A DNA stretch of 36,226 nt, from assembly GCA_030427505.1 (NCBI GenBank), contig JAUICH010000039.1:1-36226 (forward strand), in the 5' to 3' direction. The notes beneath the pieces were generated by a model. That model worked only from the letters and a program-made list of their open reading frames with translations, was not told where the DNA came from and did no database searches. This DNA is from Verrucomicrobiia bacterium. Lineage in GTDB: Bacteria > Verrucomicrobiota > Verrucomicrobiia > Verrucomicrobiales > DEV007. Positions 1-9,779 of this stretch are shown in pieces. The position numbers and the translations under genes were made by a program. Within the stretch, counting starts at the first letter, position 1. Each line of letters opens with the position of its first letter.

Positions 1-189
1 CCGGCGCGAGGCCATTTTTCGGCTGGCAAGGCGCGCCGAACGCCGTTGGGTGACCCCAATAGAGTGAGGCGGAACGCAGCCAGGCGTAAAATGGGCCGCG
101 TTTTTGGAAGATTCGCCGCCTGCGGCGCTGATTCTGTCTTCCTTTTTCATCTATTCCGGGCGGTTCGGGAATTTGTCCATACACCCTAG
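1..189. repeat. Right-hand part of a MITE-like element (family 1)
   Basis: Bases 1-86 match 36141-36226 in the same orientation with five mismatches (positions 2, 11, 53, 54 and 60). Bases 45-60 form a six-pair stem (GTTGGG with CCCAAT or CCCAAC) in both copies. A GC-rich hairpin follows at 114-127. The element ends at 171-189 with ATTTGTCCATACACCCTAG, which is the reverse complement of 36111-36129 with one mismatch. Joining the right-edge copy (36111-36226) to 87-189 gives a complete element of about 219 bp with 19-bp terminal inverted repeats ending in CTAG. No coding sequence is seen in it. The left terminus lies outside the window. Naming it a MITE is inference from structure. Confidence 0.75.
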
Positions 190-279
190 AGCCTCTTGAG
201 TATCCACAACGCGAAAGGGAGAAATGGTACTCTGGCATTCCCGAGTTTACGCCGGGCGGAAACATGCCTATTTTCCGGG

Positions 280-2448
<2,169 letters not shown>

Positions 2449-2580
2449 AGGAATCAAACTCCGGTTCCTCCTAAGGTATTCTTCCTAAATTCACCACCAA
2501 TCCTCCCTCGTATCGTAGGAAAATTTTATTGCTGTTGGCTCTTTTTCTATACTACTCTTGCTGTTGACCCTCTGACCATT

Positions 2581-4026
2581 ATGGCGAAAATCAGCTTATC
2601 TAGTTCATGGCAATCCAAAAACCTTACGACGCTTGACTTAGCCCTCGACATTGAGAATCCCAGAATTCCGATTCCTCAGACTGCCACTCAAGGAGATATC
2701 CGAAGACTCCTACTTGAGCACGCCGCAGTTGCGAAGCTAGCCAAAGAGATCGTGGCCTCCGAAGGGCTACTCGCCGGCGAAAGAATCATTGTTTGCGAAG
2801 AAAGAGGATTGCTGATCGTGCTAGAAGGAAATCGCCGAGTTTCAGCAAGCCAAATGCTTCTGAATCCAGAATTGATTCCAAAAGAGTTCCGCCAAGATTT
2901 CCCGAGTGCCACAGAAGATCTAAAGCGAAATCTAAAAAGAATACCTGCCGACTTGGCGCCTTCACGGCTTGCCGCTGAAATAACAATTACGAAGAAACAT
3001 ACTCAACCAGGTATACTTCGCTGGACTCCCGAAGCCCAATACCGACGAATTCGGAGGATGTTAGAATCCGGACGCCAACTTGAAGACGTGTGTTCTTTGT
3101 TTGGCCTGAAATCTGCGGAGGTAAAGACTCGTGTAAAGGAAGGCGAACTTTTGGAAGCAGCCAGAGCAGTTCCCTCATGGAGTAAGAGCGAAAAGGAGAT
3201 CCTATATGACCCCAGACTTCGCACCAACTCGTTTACCCGATTTTTTACCTTGAAAGGAGTCCGAAAAACTCTTGGCATCGACTACGAAGATGACGGAAGG
3301 CTAAAAGTTGACCCGTTTCAGTACAGCACGTTTACAAAAGCAATAGAACAGTTAGCTAGATACTTTCTCATTCCTGACCCAAAAACCGGGAAGCCACGCG
3401 GCAACACGCGTTCTGAGCCAAAAAATGTCTTCCACACCTTGTCAAAAGGAAACAAGGCATTGTCAAAGTTGTCAAAATCTTATGATAAAGTAATACAATC
3501 CAAAGCTCAGCCTAAGCCCAAGCCGCCAGCCCCAAGTCAGCCGCTACCGAATAGCGCCGCTACTCCAGCGCCGTTCTCAATCCCCGATTTCTTCGAAAAC
3601 CTCTCTCCTAAGATCAACGATCCAAGAATCGTTGAACTTGCTGCCGAATTGTCAGAAGTAGACCGCACAAAATTCCCAATCTCGAGTTCCTTTCTGGTTC
3701 GAGCGCTACTAGAAGCCTGCTTGTATTGGTGTCTAAAGGAAAAGTCTCACACCTCAAAATTTCGTCAGCATTGCCAAGCCAAGTCGAAACCGCAAGGTCT
3801 GAAAATCCTTATTGAGTATTGCAAGTCAAATGCTCAGGAATTATTCGCAGACCCTTCTGGGGCCCGCCGCACATTGAATGTTTGGGTTCAAAGTCACAAA
3901 GACTATTGTGATCTTATAGTGCACGGGAATTGGATTTCTCCGAGCTTTTCAGGCCTCCAACAATTGGCGAAAGATACCCGTCCTTTTATTGAGAAAGTGC
4001 TGGATTCTTCCGTACTTAGAGTTTAG
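2581..4026 (+). CDS. ParB/Srx-like DNA-binding protein with putative HEPN-like C-terminus
   Basis: The 481-residue protein starts with a ParB/sulfiredoxin-type domain (about residues 15-125): LDIENPRIP, then VLEGNRRVSA at 81-90, the variant of the ParB GERR box found in non-partition ParB-like proteins. Residues 126-200 look like a ParB/KorB helix-turn-helix (ITKKH, RWTPEAQYRRI, LEDVCSLFGLKSAEV). A Pro/Lys-rich linker (about 305-335) leads to an alpha-helical C-terminal region, 345-481. There FLVRALLEACLYWCLK and DYCDLIVHGNW resemble the conserved Arg and His positions of HEPN-type domains. That last call is only a pattern match. The adenine methylase gene begins 17 bases downstream. The pair is clearly AT-richer than its surroundings, suggesting transfer. 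A TATACT box at 2548-2553 is a possible -10 element; no Shine-Dalgarno is obvious. No parA is present, so chromosome partition is unlikely. Confidence 0.85.
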   Translation: MAKISLSSSWQSKNLTTLDLALDIENPRIPIPQTATQGDIRRLLLEHAAVAKLAKEIVASEGLLAGERIIVCEERGLLIVLEGNRRVSASQMLLNPELIPKEFRQDFPSATEDLKRNLKRIPADLAPSRLAAEITITKKHTQPGILRWTPEAQYRRIRRMLESGRQLEDVCSLFGLKSAEVKTRVKEGELLEAARAVPSWSKSEKEILYDPRLRTNSFTRFFTLKGVRKTLGIDYEDDGRLKVDPFQYSTFTKAIEQLARYFLIPDPKTGKPRGNTRSEPKNVFHTLSKGNKALSKLSKSYDKVIQSKAQPKPKPPAPSQPLPNSAATPAPFSIPDFFENLSPKINDPRIVELAAELSEVDRTKFPISSSFLVRALLEACLYWCLKEKSHTSKFRQHCQAKSKPQGLKILIEYCKSNAQELFADPSGARRTLNVWVQSHKDYCDLIVHGNWISPSFSGLQQLAKDTRPFIEKVLDSSVLRV

Positions 4027-4043
4027 ATTTCCCTTAATCTTAC

Positions 4044-4973
4044 ATGAATAAGGAAATCTCTTCCTCCCCGTACATTAGGAGCCCTCTTCGCTATCCTGGA
4101 GGTAAGACCGCAATTGCTCGAAAGGTAGAATTTATCCTTCGAAAGAGCCTATTAAGCGGATCTTGCTTCGTGGAACCCTATGCAGGGGGAGCAGGCCTTT
4201 CGTTAGAACTACTACGCAACGATGTTGTAGGCTCATGTATTTGGAATGAGAAGGATCCATTAATCTACTGTTTTTGGAAGTCAGTCTTTTCTAAGACGGC
4301 TGAATTGATCAAAGCAATCGAAGACCTTCCCGTCACAGTCGATACTTGGCAATTACTCCAAAAACATCTTTCACTGAATGCACTTAAGGAGTTTTCGACA
4401 ATTGAAAACGGGCTAGCCGGACTCTTCTTAAATCGCATGAATTTCTCTGGAATCTTGTCTGCAAAACCAATTGGAGGCATCGAACAGAACTCTAAGTATA
4501 CGATTGACTGCCGTTTCAATAAGCACGAACTCACAAACCGAATTGCCTCAATAAGCTATTTGCGAAGTCGAGTGACCGTGAACTACGGAGATGCTATAAA
4601 ATTTCTGACTCGTAACCAGCAACGATTTAATGATGGTGATACAGTAGTTTACATTGATCCACCATACTATATTCAAGGCAGACGATTATATAGATATCAT
4701 TATAGCAATCTTCAGCACTCGGTTTTAGCAAAATTCATTGAAGCTCAGCCTTTCCCATGGATCGTTAGTATTGACAACCACCCTGATATACTATCGCTTT
4801 ACCAAAACCAAGTCATAGTTCCCATTTCATTAAATTATACAGTCAACAAGACAAGAAAAGCTGAGGAACTTATTGTTTCAAATCTCCCCCTCGACGACTC
4901 AGCTATCCCTAGGCTTGCATTTCCTTTGCAAGGAAGCCTGCCGCTTCAAGACGATGCACGGCAGGCTGTATAG
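4044..4973 (+). CDS. D12-class DNA adenine N6-methyltransferase
   Basis: This 309-residue protein carries the motifs of alpha-class (Dam/DpnM-like) adenine methylases in order. They are RSPLRYPGGK at 12-21 (motif X), VEPYAGGAG at 43-51 (motif I, AdoMet binding), FLNRMNFSGI at 128-137 with PIGG at 142-145, YGD at 181-183, and the catalytic YIDPPY at 203-208 (motif IV). It should methylate the N6 of adenine at a specific site, but the recognition sequence cannot be read from the protein. It sits 17 bases behind the ParB-like gene and shares its low GC, so the two are probably one transcript. No classical restriction endonuclease lies nearby. It could be an orphan methylase, but the conserved-looking pairing suggests the ParB-like protein is its partner. 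The last 20 or so residues are encoded by two consecutive hairpins (4921-4967). Confidence 0.95.
   Translation: MNKEISSSPYIRSPLRYPGGKTAIARKVEFILRKSLLSGSCFVEPYAGGAGLSLELLRNDVVGSCIWNEKDPLIYCFWKSVFSKTAELIKAIEDLPVTVDTWQLLQKHLSLNALKEFSTIENGLAGLFLNRMNFSGILSAKPIGGIEQNSKYTIDCRFNKHELTNRIASISYLRSRVTVNYGDAIKFLTRNQQRFNDGDTVVYIDPPYYIQGRRLYRYHYSNLQHSVLAKFIEAQPFPWIVSIDNHPDILSLYQNQVIVPISLNYTVNKTRKAEELIVSNLPLDDSAIPRLAFPLQGSLPLQDDARQAV
4921..4967. other. Two consecutive hairpins at the 3' end of the methylase gene
   Basis: TTCCTT-TGC-AAGGAA (4921-4935) is followed directly by AGCCTGCCG (4935-4943) paired with CGGCAGGCT (4959-4967), nine perfect pairs around a 15-base loop. Both lie inside the last codons of the methylase, just before its stop at 4971-4973. 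There is no T-run behind them, so this is not a standard intrinsic terminator. They mark the place where base composition returns to the high-GC background, so they may be a boundary or a short REP-like element. Confidence 0.5.
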
Positions 4974-5005
4974 ATGTATGGCTCTTTCGTCAAATTTGGT
5001 TTCCC

Positions 5006-5575
5006 TCACCAATACTCCACTGTGATCTCCGCGACCGGTCTCTCTGCCTTGGGCCGGGAGGCGCGGCGGCTTTCCAGATTGCCCCATTCGTAGACGTAGG
5101 GTGGCGACCCTACTTCCGATTGTAACCAGCCGTCGTGACGGGCCTTCCGGACCGACTCCAGCCGCTCGATCCATTGCCGGCGCAGGTGCTCCTGCGCCTC
5201 GCGGCCAGCCACCTTTTTTCGTAGCTCTTTCCGTAGCTTACCGCCTCCCCGTTCCCGCCGGTGCCAGGGCCTGCGGCGAATGACAGACCGGGCGGTGGTT
5301 CCGGGACCTTCTTCCGGAGCTGTTCCTGGCACATCTTTCTCCCCCCGGACCATCATCAATCCCACCTCGGTAAGAATCTCTTCGCGGAACACCAGCCTGA
5401 CCCACCAATCTCTGGGAAATCTTAGCTCATAGGTCACCCCGGTCTCCGGTGTGGGACCTTTCACCACTTTCGCCCGCTGCCTCAGGCACGACGCCTCAAA
5501 ATCCGGCAGGGCGAGCCCAGGCTCCAAGCGGCCCTCGGCAAAAGAGATCGTTCCGTCATTCGTCGAAAATTCCAT
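5006..5575 (-). CDS. Hypothetical basic protein
   Basis: I do not recognise this family. The frame also has a GTG two codons further upstream (5581); I chose the ATG at 5575. The N-terminal 75 residues look like a compact beta-rich domain (NDGTISFAEGRLEPGLALPD, then YELRFPRDWWVRLVFRE). The middle is strongly basic (RRRPWHRRERGGGKLRKEL), followed by a likely helix (REAQEHLRRQWIERLESVRK). There is no signal peptide or membrane segment. It lies convergent to the methylase and upstream, on the minus strand, of nothing obviously linked. Its GC is close to the chromosomal background, so it is probably resident rather than part of the acquired cassette. No antisense frame here looks better. Confidence 0.6.
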   Translation of the reverse strand: MEFSTNDGTISFAEGRLEPGLALPDFEASCLRQRAKVVKGPTPETGVTYELRFPRDWWVRLVFREEILTEVGLMMVRGEKDVPGTAPEEGPGTTARSVIRRRPWHRRERGGGKLRKELRKKVAGREAQEHLRRQWIERLESVRKARHDGWLQSEVGSPPYVYEWGNLESRRASRPKAERPVAEITVEYW

Positions 5576-5739
5576 CTTCACTAGTTACGACGCGTCTTCG
5601 CGGAATTCTCTTCAGCAAAGTTCGTTCCGCCGAGAGACCGGTTTACCGCTTCATTGCCTCGATTTCATCTCGGCAACCTCGCGTCCGAAGCGCAGTTCCG
5701 TCCCAGAACGGCGCGTCGGGAACTCTTGGACAAAACTGA

Positions 5740-6216
5740 TCAGGAATTCGACGATGAATGATCAATGAGAGCTATCAGCCGTGCCCGCAACTTCCACGCT
5801 CTCCTGATCCACCAAATTCCTGCGAAAACCAGAACCAGTCCAGGTATCCAGACTGGCAGAGTGACTGCGATTCCCAGCCCCTCCCATTTCAGGCCGAAGC
5901 TAGTGTCCAGCATCTCCGGCCTCCAACCTTTCTCCAGTTTCTCGACATCAAAACTCCAAAACTCCGGGCCTTTCAAGACCCAGGCCTTTAGCGTTCCAAA
6001 GGCATACTCCACTCCACCCCAAACTACTCCGGCACTGGCAGAGGCTCTGAATCCCCTTCCATCGCCGAGCATCCAAAGAAAAAAACTCCCTGTCCCAAGG
6101 ACCAACGAAAGCCCCCCTGACCAAACATACCAACGAAACTGTCCAAACCCATTCGAATTCTGAATGGTACAAATTTTCTTCTTACCTTTTCCTTCCTGCT
6201 GTGCCTCCGCCTCCAT
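5740..6216 (-). CDS. Hypothetical protein with two predicted membrane helices
   Basis: The family is not recognised. The frame is open from a GTG at 6237, but the ATG at 6216 has a purine-rich AGAGAGA just upstream and is preferred, giving 158 residues. Two hydrophobic stretches are visible: about residues 29-50 (WSGGLSLVLGTGSFFLWML) and 114-138 (GIAVTLPVWIPGLVLVFAGI). The second is followed by a basic WIRRAWKLRARL, which suggests a cytoplasmic C-terminus. The loop between them is about 60 residues and Trp-rich. This arrangement resembles the many small DUF3592-like membrane proteins, but I cannot assign it. It follows the SDR gene on the same strand with a gap of about 40 bases, so the two may be cotranscribed. 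Confidence 0.65.
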   Translation of the reverse strand: MEAEAQQEGKGKKKICTIQNSNGFGQFRWYVWSGGLSLVLGTGSFFLWMLGDGRGFRASASAGVVWGGVEYAFGTLKAWVLKGPEFWSFDVEKLEKGWRPEMLDTSFGLKWEGLGIAVTLPVWIPGLVLVFAGIWWIRRAWKLRARLIALIDHSSSNS

Positions 6217-6257
6217 GGTCTCTCTCTGCGGATACACTTCAGTTCAATCCTTTGCCT

Positions 6258-6986
6258 TCACGGCTCCTGCCGTGTCGGGCACACGAGCAATTCCCGCACG
6301 CACACGCTCTGAGGCATCTGGTAGGCGAAGACGATGGACTGCGCGATGGTCTCTGGCTGGAGCGCGCCGCCGATTTCTTTCGCGTAGTCCCACCAGCCGT
6401 CTTTCGCCTCGGCGTCCGTGGTGTGGTTAACCAGATCCGTCTCCACCATACCGGGGGCGATGTTGATGAGGCGCACGTTCTTCCCAGAAACCTCTTCTCG
6501 GATGTTTTCCGTGATGGCGTGCACGGCGAACTTCGTCCCGCAATACACCGCGTGCTTGGCAAACGTCTTCCGGCCCGCGATGGAGCCGATGTTCACGATG
6601 CTGCCGCCTTCCCGCGCCACCATGTCGCCCAACACCAGGTGAATGCCGTTAAGCAGGCCGCGCAGATTCACGTCCAGCATTTTCTGCCACTCCGCCACGT
6701 CCTGCGACGCGGGATCGCCATTTAGCATAACGCCGGCATTGTTCACCAGGCAGTCTACTTTTCCGTATTGGGCTTCCGCCTCTTCCAGAGCGGACTTGAA
6801 ACTTTCCAGGTCGAGAACATCCACGGCGCGGCACAGGGCATTCGGCAGGCCGAGCGCTTCCATCGGCTCTTTCCGCCGCGCCAGGAGCAGCAGCGGGTAT
6901 CCCGCCTTTGAAAAGAGTTTGGCCGTGGCGGCGCCAATGCCGGAGCTGGCGCCGGTGATCACTACAAGGGGTTTGGAGTCACTCAT
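6258..6986 (-). CDS. Short-chain dehydrogenase/reductase (SDR), YdfG-like
   Basis: A complete 242-residue classical SDR. TGASSGIG at 11-18 binds the nucleotide, NNAG at 82-85 is the structural motif, and the catalytic residues are Ser135 (NIGSIAG) and Tyr148/Lys152 (YCGTK). The ARRKE at 36-40 after the second strand suggests NADP(H) preference. The C-terminus (VRELLVCPTRQE) resembles the YdfG group, which oxidises 3-hydroxy acids such as serine or 3-hydroxypropionate; substrate assignment inside SDRs is unreliable. It is cytoplasmic. A six-pair hairpin CACGGC-TCCT-GCCGTG overlaps the stop codon (6259-6274) but lacks a T-run. The upstream region holds a degenerate inverted repeat rather than a clear promoter. 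Confidence 0.93.
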   Translation of the reverse strand: MSDSKPLVVITGASSGIGAATAKLFSKAGYPLLLLARRKEPMEALGLPNALCRAVDVLDLESFKSALEEAEAQYGKVDCLVNNAGVMLNGDPASQDVAEWQKMLDVNLRGLLNGIHLVLGDMVAREGGSIVNIGSIAGRKTFAKHAVYCGTKFAVHAITENIREEVSGKNVRLINIAPGMVETDLVNHTTDAEAKDGWWDYAKEIGGALQPETIAQSIVFAYQMPQSVCVRELLVCPTRQEP

Positions 6987-7015
6987 GAGATGGAAAATCT
7001 GGGAAAGGGATTATG

Positions 7016-7164
7016 AACCACAGAGGACACGGAGGTCACAGAGATTCTTTGAAAATCTCGCGGTGGAATCAAATCTCAGCCGCTTTTCCGCCAGAGAATT
7101 TCCATGAATTGTCACAGTGCCGGTTTATCTCCAACTTCTCTGTGCACTCTGCGACCTCTGTGGT
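7016..7164. repeat. Degenerate palindromic CACAGAG-type intergenic repeat
   Basis: ACCACAGAGGACACGGAGG at 7017-7035 continues into TCACAGAGA, and the reverse complement recurs at 7137-7164 as CTCTGTG, CTCTGCGACCTCTGTGGT. About 27 bases per arm match with five or six differences, separated by roughly 95 bases. This ACCACAGAGG/CACAGAG repeat is a familiar dispersed palindrome in Verrucomicrobiota and some other phyla. No protein is encoded. It fills most of the gap between the SDR and HAD genes. Confidence 0.7.
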
Positions 7165-7214
7165 CTAACTCCAGCAGCCTCATTCCCTGGAGATTCAGGT
7201 CAAGAGAAACAGGA

Positions 7215-7901
7215 CTATTCCGCCGCCGGCTTCCCGTCCGCGGAACCAAACAAAGACTCGAGCGCGCCGCTGAGTTCTTCCGGCTTTTCGATGCAGAAAT
7301 CCGGGTCCTCCGTGAGCATGGCTTCCTTGCCATTGGCGCCCCAGCAGACGGCGATGGTGTGGACGCCGACTTCGCGGGCGGCCTCGATGTCGCGAGTTTC
7401 ATCGCCGATGTAGGCGACTTCCTCGGGCTCGCATTTCAGCTTTTTCAAGAGGCTGCGGAGGCGGCGGCCCTTCCCGAAGAGGCTGGTGCCCGCCTCGATG
7501 AAGCCGAAACAATCTCGGGCGCCGTGGCGCTTCAGGAAGATCTTGATGTTCTTGGACGAATTCGAACTCAGGATACCGATGCCGTAGCGCTCGCTTTCGT
7601 GAAGGGCCTTCACGGCTTCCATGATGCCGGGTATGGGGCCGATATCCTTCATGCGCTTGGACAAGCGCTTGCGCATGGAGGTCGCCAGACGCAAGGCCAT
7701 GACACGGGAAATGCCCAAGTGCGCCAAGAGGGCCCGGGTGTTCAGGTGCCGCAATTCCTCCAATTCGTCGCGGTCGACCTCCCGCAGGCCGTATTCGGGC
7801 CCGAGTTGGTTGAAAATCTCCACTCCGGCCTCCAGCGTGTCCGCCAGGGTCCCGTCAAAATCGAATATCAGAAGCGGTGGCGTGCTTTTCTTCGAGGCCA
7901 T
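7215..7901 (-). CDS. HAD-family phosphatase, phosphoglycolate-phosphatase-like
   Basis: A 228-residue HAD hydrolase with all four motifs: FDFDGTLADT with nucleophile Asp14 and acid/base Asp16, ILSSNSSKN (motif II), the Lys in the GKGRRLRSLLKK region (motif III), and YIGDETRDIEAAR (motif IV). The alpha-helical cap between residues 20 and 90 places it in the C1-cap Gph/PGMB-like subfamily, which dephosphorylates small sugar phosphates or 2-phosphoglycolate. The ATG at 7901 fits the usual few residues before motif I. It is cytoplasmic. It lies on the same strand as the SDR gene, but about 230 bases of repeat separate them, so cotranscription is uncertain. The exact substrate is unknown. Confidence 0.92.
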   Translation of the reverse strand: MASKKSTPPLLIFDFDGTLADTLEAGVEIFNQLGPEYGLREVDRDELEELRHLNTRALLAHLGISRVMALRLATSMRKRLSKRMKDIGPIPGIMEAVKALHESERYGIGILSSNSSKNIKIFLKRHGARDCFGFIEAGTSLFGKGRRLRSLLKKLKCEPEEVAYIGDETRDIEAAREVGVHTIAVCWGANGKEAMLTEDPDFCIEKPEELSGALESLFGSADGKPAAE

Positions 7902-8016
7902 GCAAAGGCTGGGACGGTACGCCTTGAGCCCCGTGGGTCAATCTTTTATCGCCCCGAAGGGGCTTCCGTGGAGGCTCGGGGCGGCGAAGCGTGGCGCAAA
8001 TTCGTTCGTGACTGTC

Positions 8017-8137
8017 GGACGATCTGACTTTCGGACTGTCAGATCTTTTCCCGGTTCGAGGAACAACTGACGTTGACGCCAGATAACGGCTTCAGCCGGA
8101 TGCCATCTGATCGTCCGAAAGTCTGATGGTCTGGCAG
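8017..8137. repeat. Degenerate inverted repeat with GACTTTCGGAC core
   Basis: GACTTTCGGAC at 8026-8036 recurs in reverse complement (GTCCGAAAGTC) at 8112-8122. On both sides there are imperfect GATCTGAC/GTCAGATC and CTGATCGTC units. A related tract lies at 14429-14452. It is noncoding and sits in the 289-base gap between the HAD and DUF1501 genes, next to a run of 11 C at 8173-8183. Function is unknown; it looks like a dispersed intergenic repeat. Confidence 0.55.
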
Positions 8138-8190
8138 TTGCGTCCCCCCGGGGCTCCCAGCGCACGCGTACTCCCCCCCCCCCGCGCACC

Positions 8191-9666
8191 TCAGACAAGA
8201 ATCTCACGCAGAATCCGCCCGTGGACGTCCGTGAGCCGCACGTCCCGGCCCGCGTAGCGGAAGGTCAGGTTCTCGTGATTCAGCCCCAGTTGGTGGAGCA
8301 CCGTGGCCCATAGATCGTAGATGCTGGCGGAATTTTCCACGACGTGGTAGCCGAACTCGTCGGTGGCGCCATGGATGGTGCCTCCTCGGATGCCGCCCCC
8401 GGCCAGCCAGATGCTGTAGCCAAAGGGATTGTGGTCCCGGCCGTCGCTGCCCTGCGAGAAGGGCGTCCGGCCAAATTCCCCCGCCCAGATGACCAGGGTC
8501 TCTTCCAGCAGCCCCCGGCCTTTCAGGTCTTTCAGAAGCCCGGCGATGGGCTGGTCCACCTGGGCCGCCATGTTGGCGTGACCTTTCTCCAAACCACCGT
8601 GCTGGTCCCAAGGATTGGCCACCTGGCCGCTGCCGGGATTCTGCGGCAGGCAGGTCAGTTCCACAAACCGTACCCCGCGTTCCACCAGCCGCCGCGCCAG
8701 CAGGGCCTGCCGTCCGTAGGCGGCGGTCTGCGGATTGTCCGAACCCAAGCCGTAGAGCTGCTTCGTGGCTTCCGTTTCACCCGTCAGATCGCAGAGTTCC
8801 GGCACGGCGGACTGCATGCGGTAGGCGGTCTCGTAGTTGCGCACGGCGGCCTCCACCTGGGGATCGAAGCTGGTGGTCTCGACGAATTCACGATCCAGCT
8901 TCCGGATGAAACCGAGGCGTTCTCGCTGGAGGGCATCGTGCTCGCGCGGGGTGATATTCCGTACCGGCTCGACCTCGTCCACCTTTACGATGGATGCCTG
9001 GTGCTGCGCGGGCAGGTATCCGCTGCTCCACTGTCCCACCCCGCCATGAGGCACGCCGGCGGTACCGCTCATCAGCACCACGTAGCCGGGCAAGTCCTGA
9101 TTCTCCGTGCCCAGGCCGTAGTTCACCCAGGCGCCCGCGCTGGCGTGGCCGATGAAGGGAAAACCGGTGTGAAACGCAAAGTTCCCCTGAGCATGCTCGT
9201 TCACCGGACTGGTCATGGAACGGATGACCGCCAGATCATCGACACACTCCGCCACGTGAGGGAACATGCTGCTCACCGGAATGCCGCTCTCCCCATACTG
9301 TTTGAACTCGAAGGGGCTGCCGAAGATGTTGCCGTTGTTGTTGAATTGGGTGCGTTCCACCTTCACCGGCATGGGCTGACCATGCATCTTGTTCAGGATC
9401 GGCTTAGGGTCAAAGGAATCCAGGTGCGACACCCCTCCGGACATGTAGCAGAGAATTACGTTCTTCGCCCGGGGCGAGAAGTGAGGGCGTGGCGGCTGCG
9501 AAATAGAGGACGCCAGGCCGGCATAGGCTTTGTTCGACATCAAGGCTGAAAGCGCCATCAGGCCAAAACCCGAGGAGGCACGCGCCAGAAACTCCCGCCG
9601 GGAACCACAGGAAAGCCCGCCGCCCGCGCAGTGGGGATGATGTGAGGATTTGGAAAATCGTTTCAT
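8191..9666 (-). CDS. DUF1501 Tat-exported protein (alkaline-phosphatase-superfamily fold), copy 1
   Basis: The frame opens at 9702, but ATG 9666 has a GGAG ten bases upstream (complement of 9677-9680) and places the twin-arginine signal ([20 protein letters not shown]) near the N-terminus. This gives 491 residues. DUF1501 hallmarks are [16 protein letters not shown] near the start of the mature domain, [24 protein letters not shown] with GRDHNP, and the closing [12 protein letters not shown]. The family is related to sulfatases and alkaline phosphatases and is secreted by the Tat system. It almost always sits directly beside a PSCyt1-DUF1549-DUF1553 gene. Here that partner ends at 10146, and the two are separated by about 480 bases of repeats. 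The biochemical role of the family is not settled. Confidence 0.93.
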   Translation of the reverse strand: MKRFSKSSHHPHCAGGGLSCGSRREFLARASSGFGLMALSALMSNKAYAGLASSISQPPRPHFSPRAKNVILCYMSGGVSHLDSFDPKPILNKMHGQPMPVKVERTQFNNNGNIFGSPFEFKQYGESGIPVSSMFPHVAECVDDLAVIRSMTSPVNEHAQGNFAFHTGFPFIGHASAGAWVNYGLGTENQDLPGYVVLMSGTAGVPHGGVGQWSSGYLPAQHQASIVKVDEVEPVRNITPREHDALQRERLGFIRKLDREFVETTSFDPQVEAAVRNYETAYRMQSAVPELCDLTGETEATKQLYGLGSDNPQTAAYGRQALLARRLVERGVRFVELTCLPQNPGSGQVANPWDQHGGLEKGHANMAAQVDQPIAGLLKDLKGRGLLEETLVIWAGEFGRTPFSQGSDGRDHNPFGYSIWLAGGGIRGGTIHGATDEFGYHVVENSASIYDLWATVLHQLGLNHENLTFRYAGRDVRLTDVHGRILREILV

Positions 9667-9779
9667 ATGGTTCGTGCTCCGGATTCTATTAAGCCTTTCC
9701 ATCTATCTATATAAATTCACCTGACTATTAGTCCCAGCCGTGTTGTCTCCTTAACAGCCTCCCAACTCTGCCCGGCGAA

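Noticed and set aside
2581-4026. Chromosome-partition ParB
   Set aside because: No parA neighbour, no parS-like palindromes seen, variant EGNRR box and an unrelated long C-terminus; pairing is with a methylase instead.
6259-6274. Terminator after the SDR gene
   Set aside because: The CACGGC/GCCGTG stem overlaps the stop codon and is followed by an A/G-rich stretch on the minus strand, not a T-run.
7016-7164. CRISPR-like array from repeated CACAGAG units
   Set aside because: The units are inverted rather than regularly spaced direct repeats, there are no spacers and no cas genes.
7104-8027. 307-codon plus-strand frame across the HAD gene
   Set aside because: Antisense to a protein with all four HAD motifs and running into intergenic repeats.
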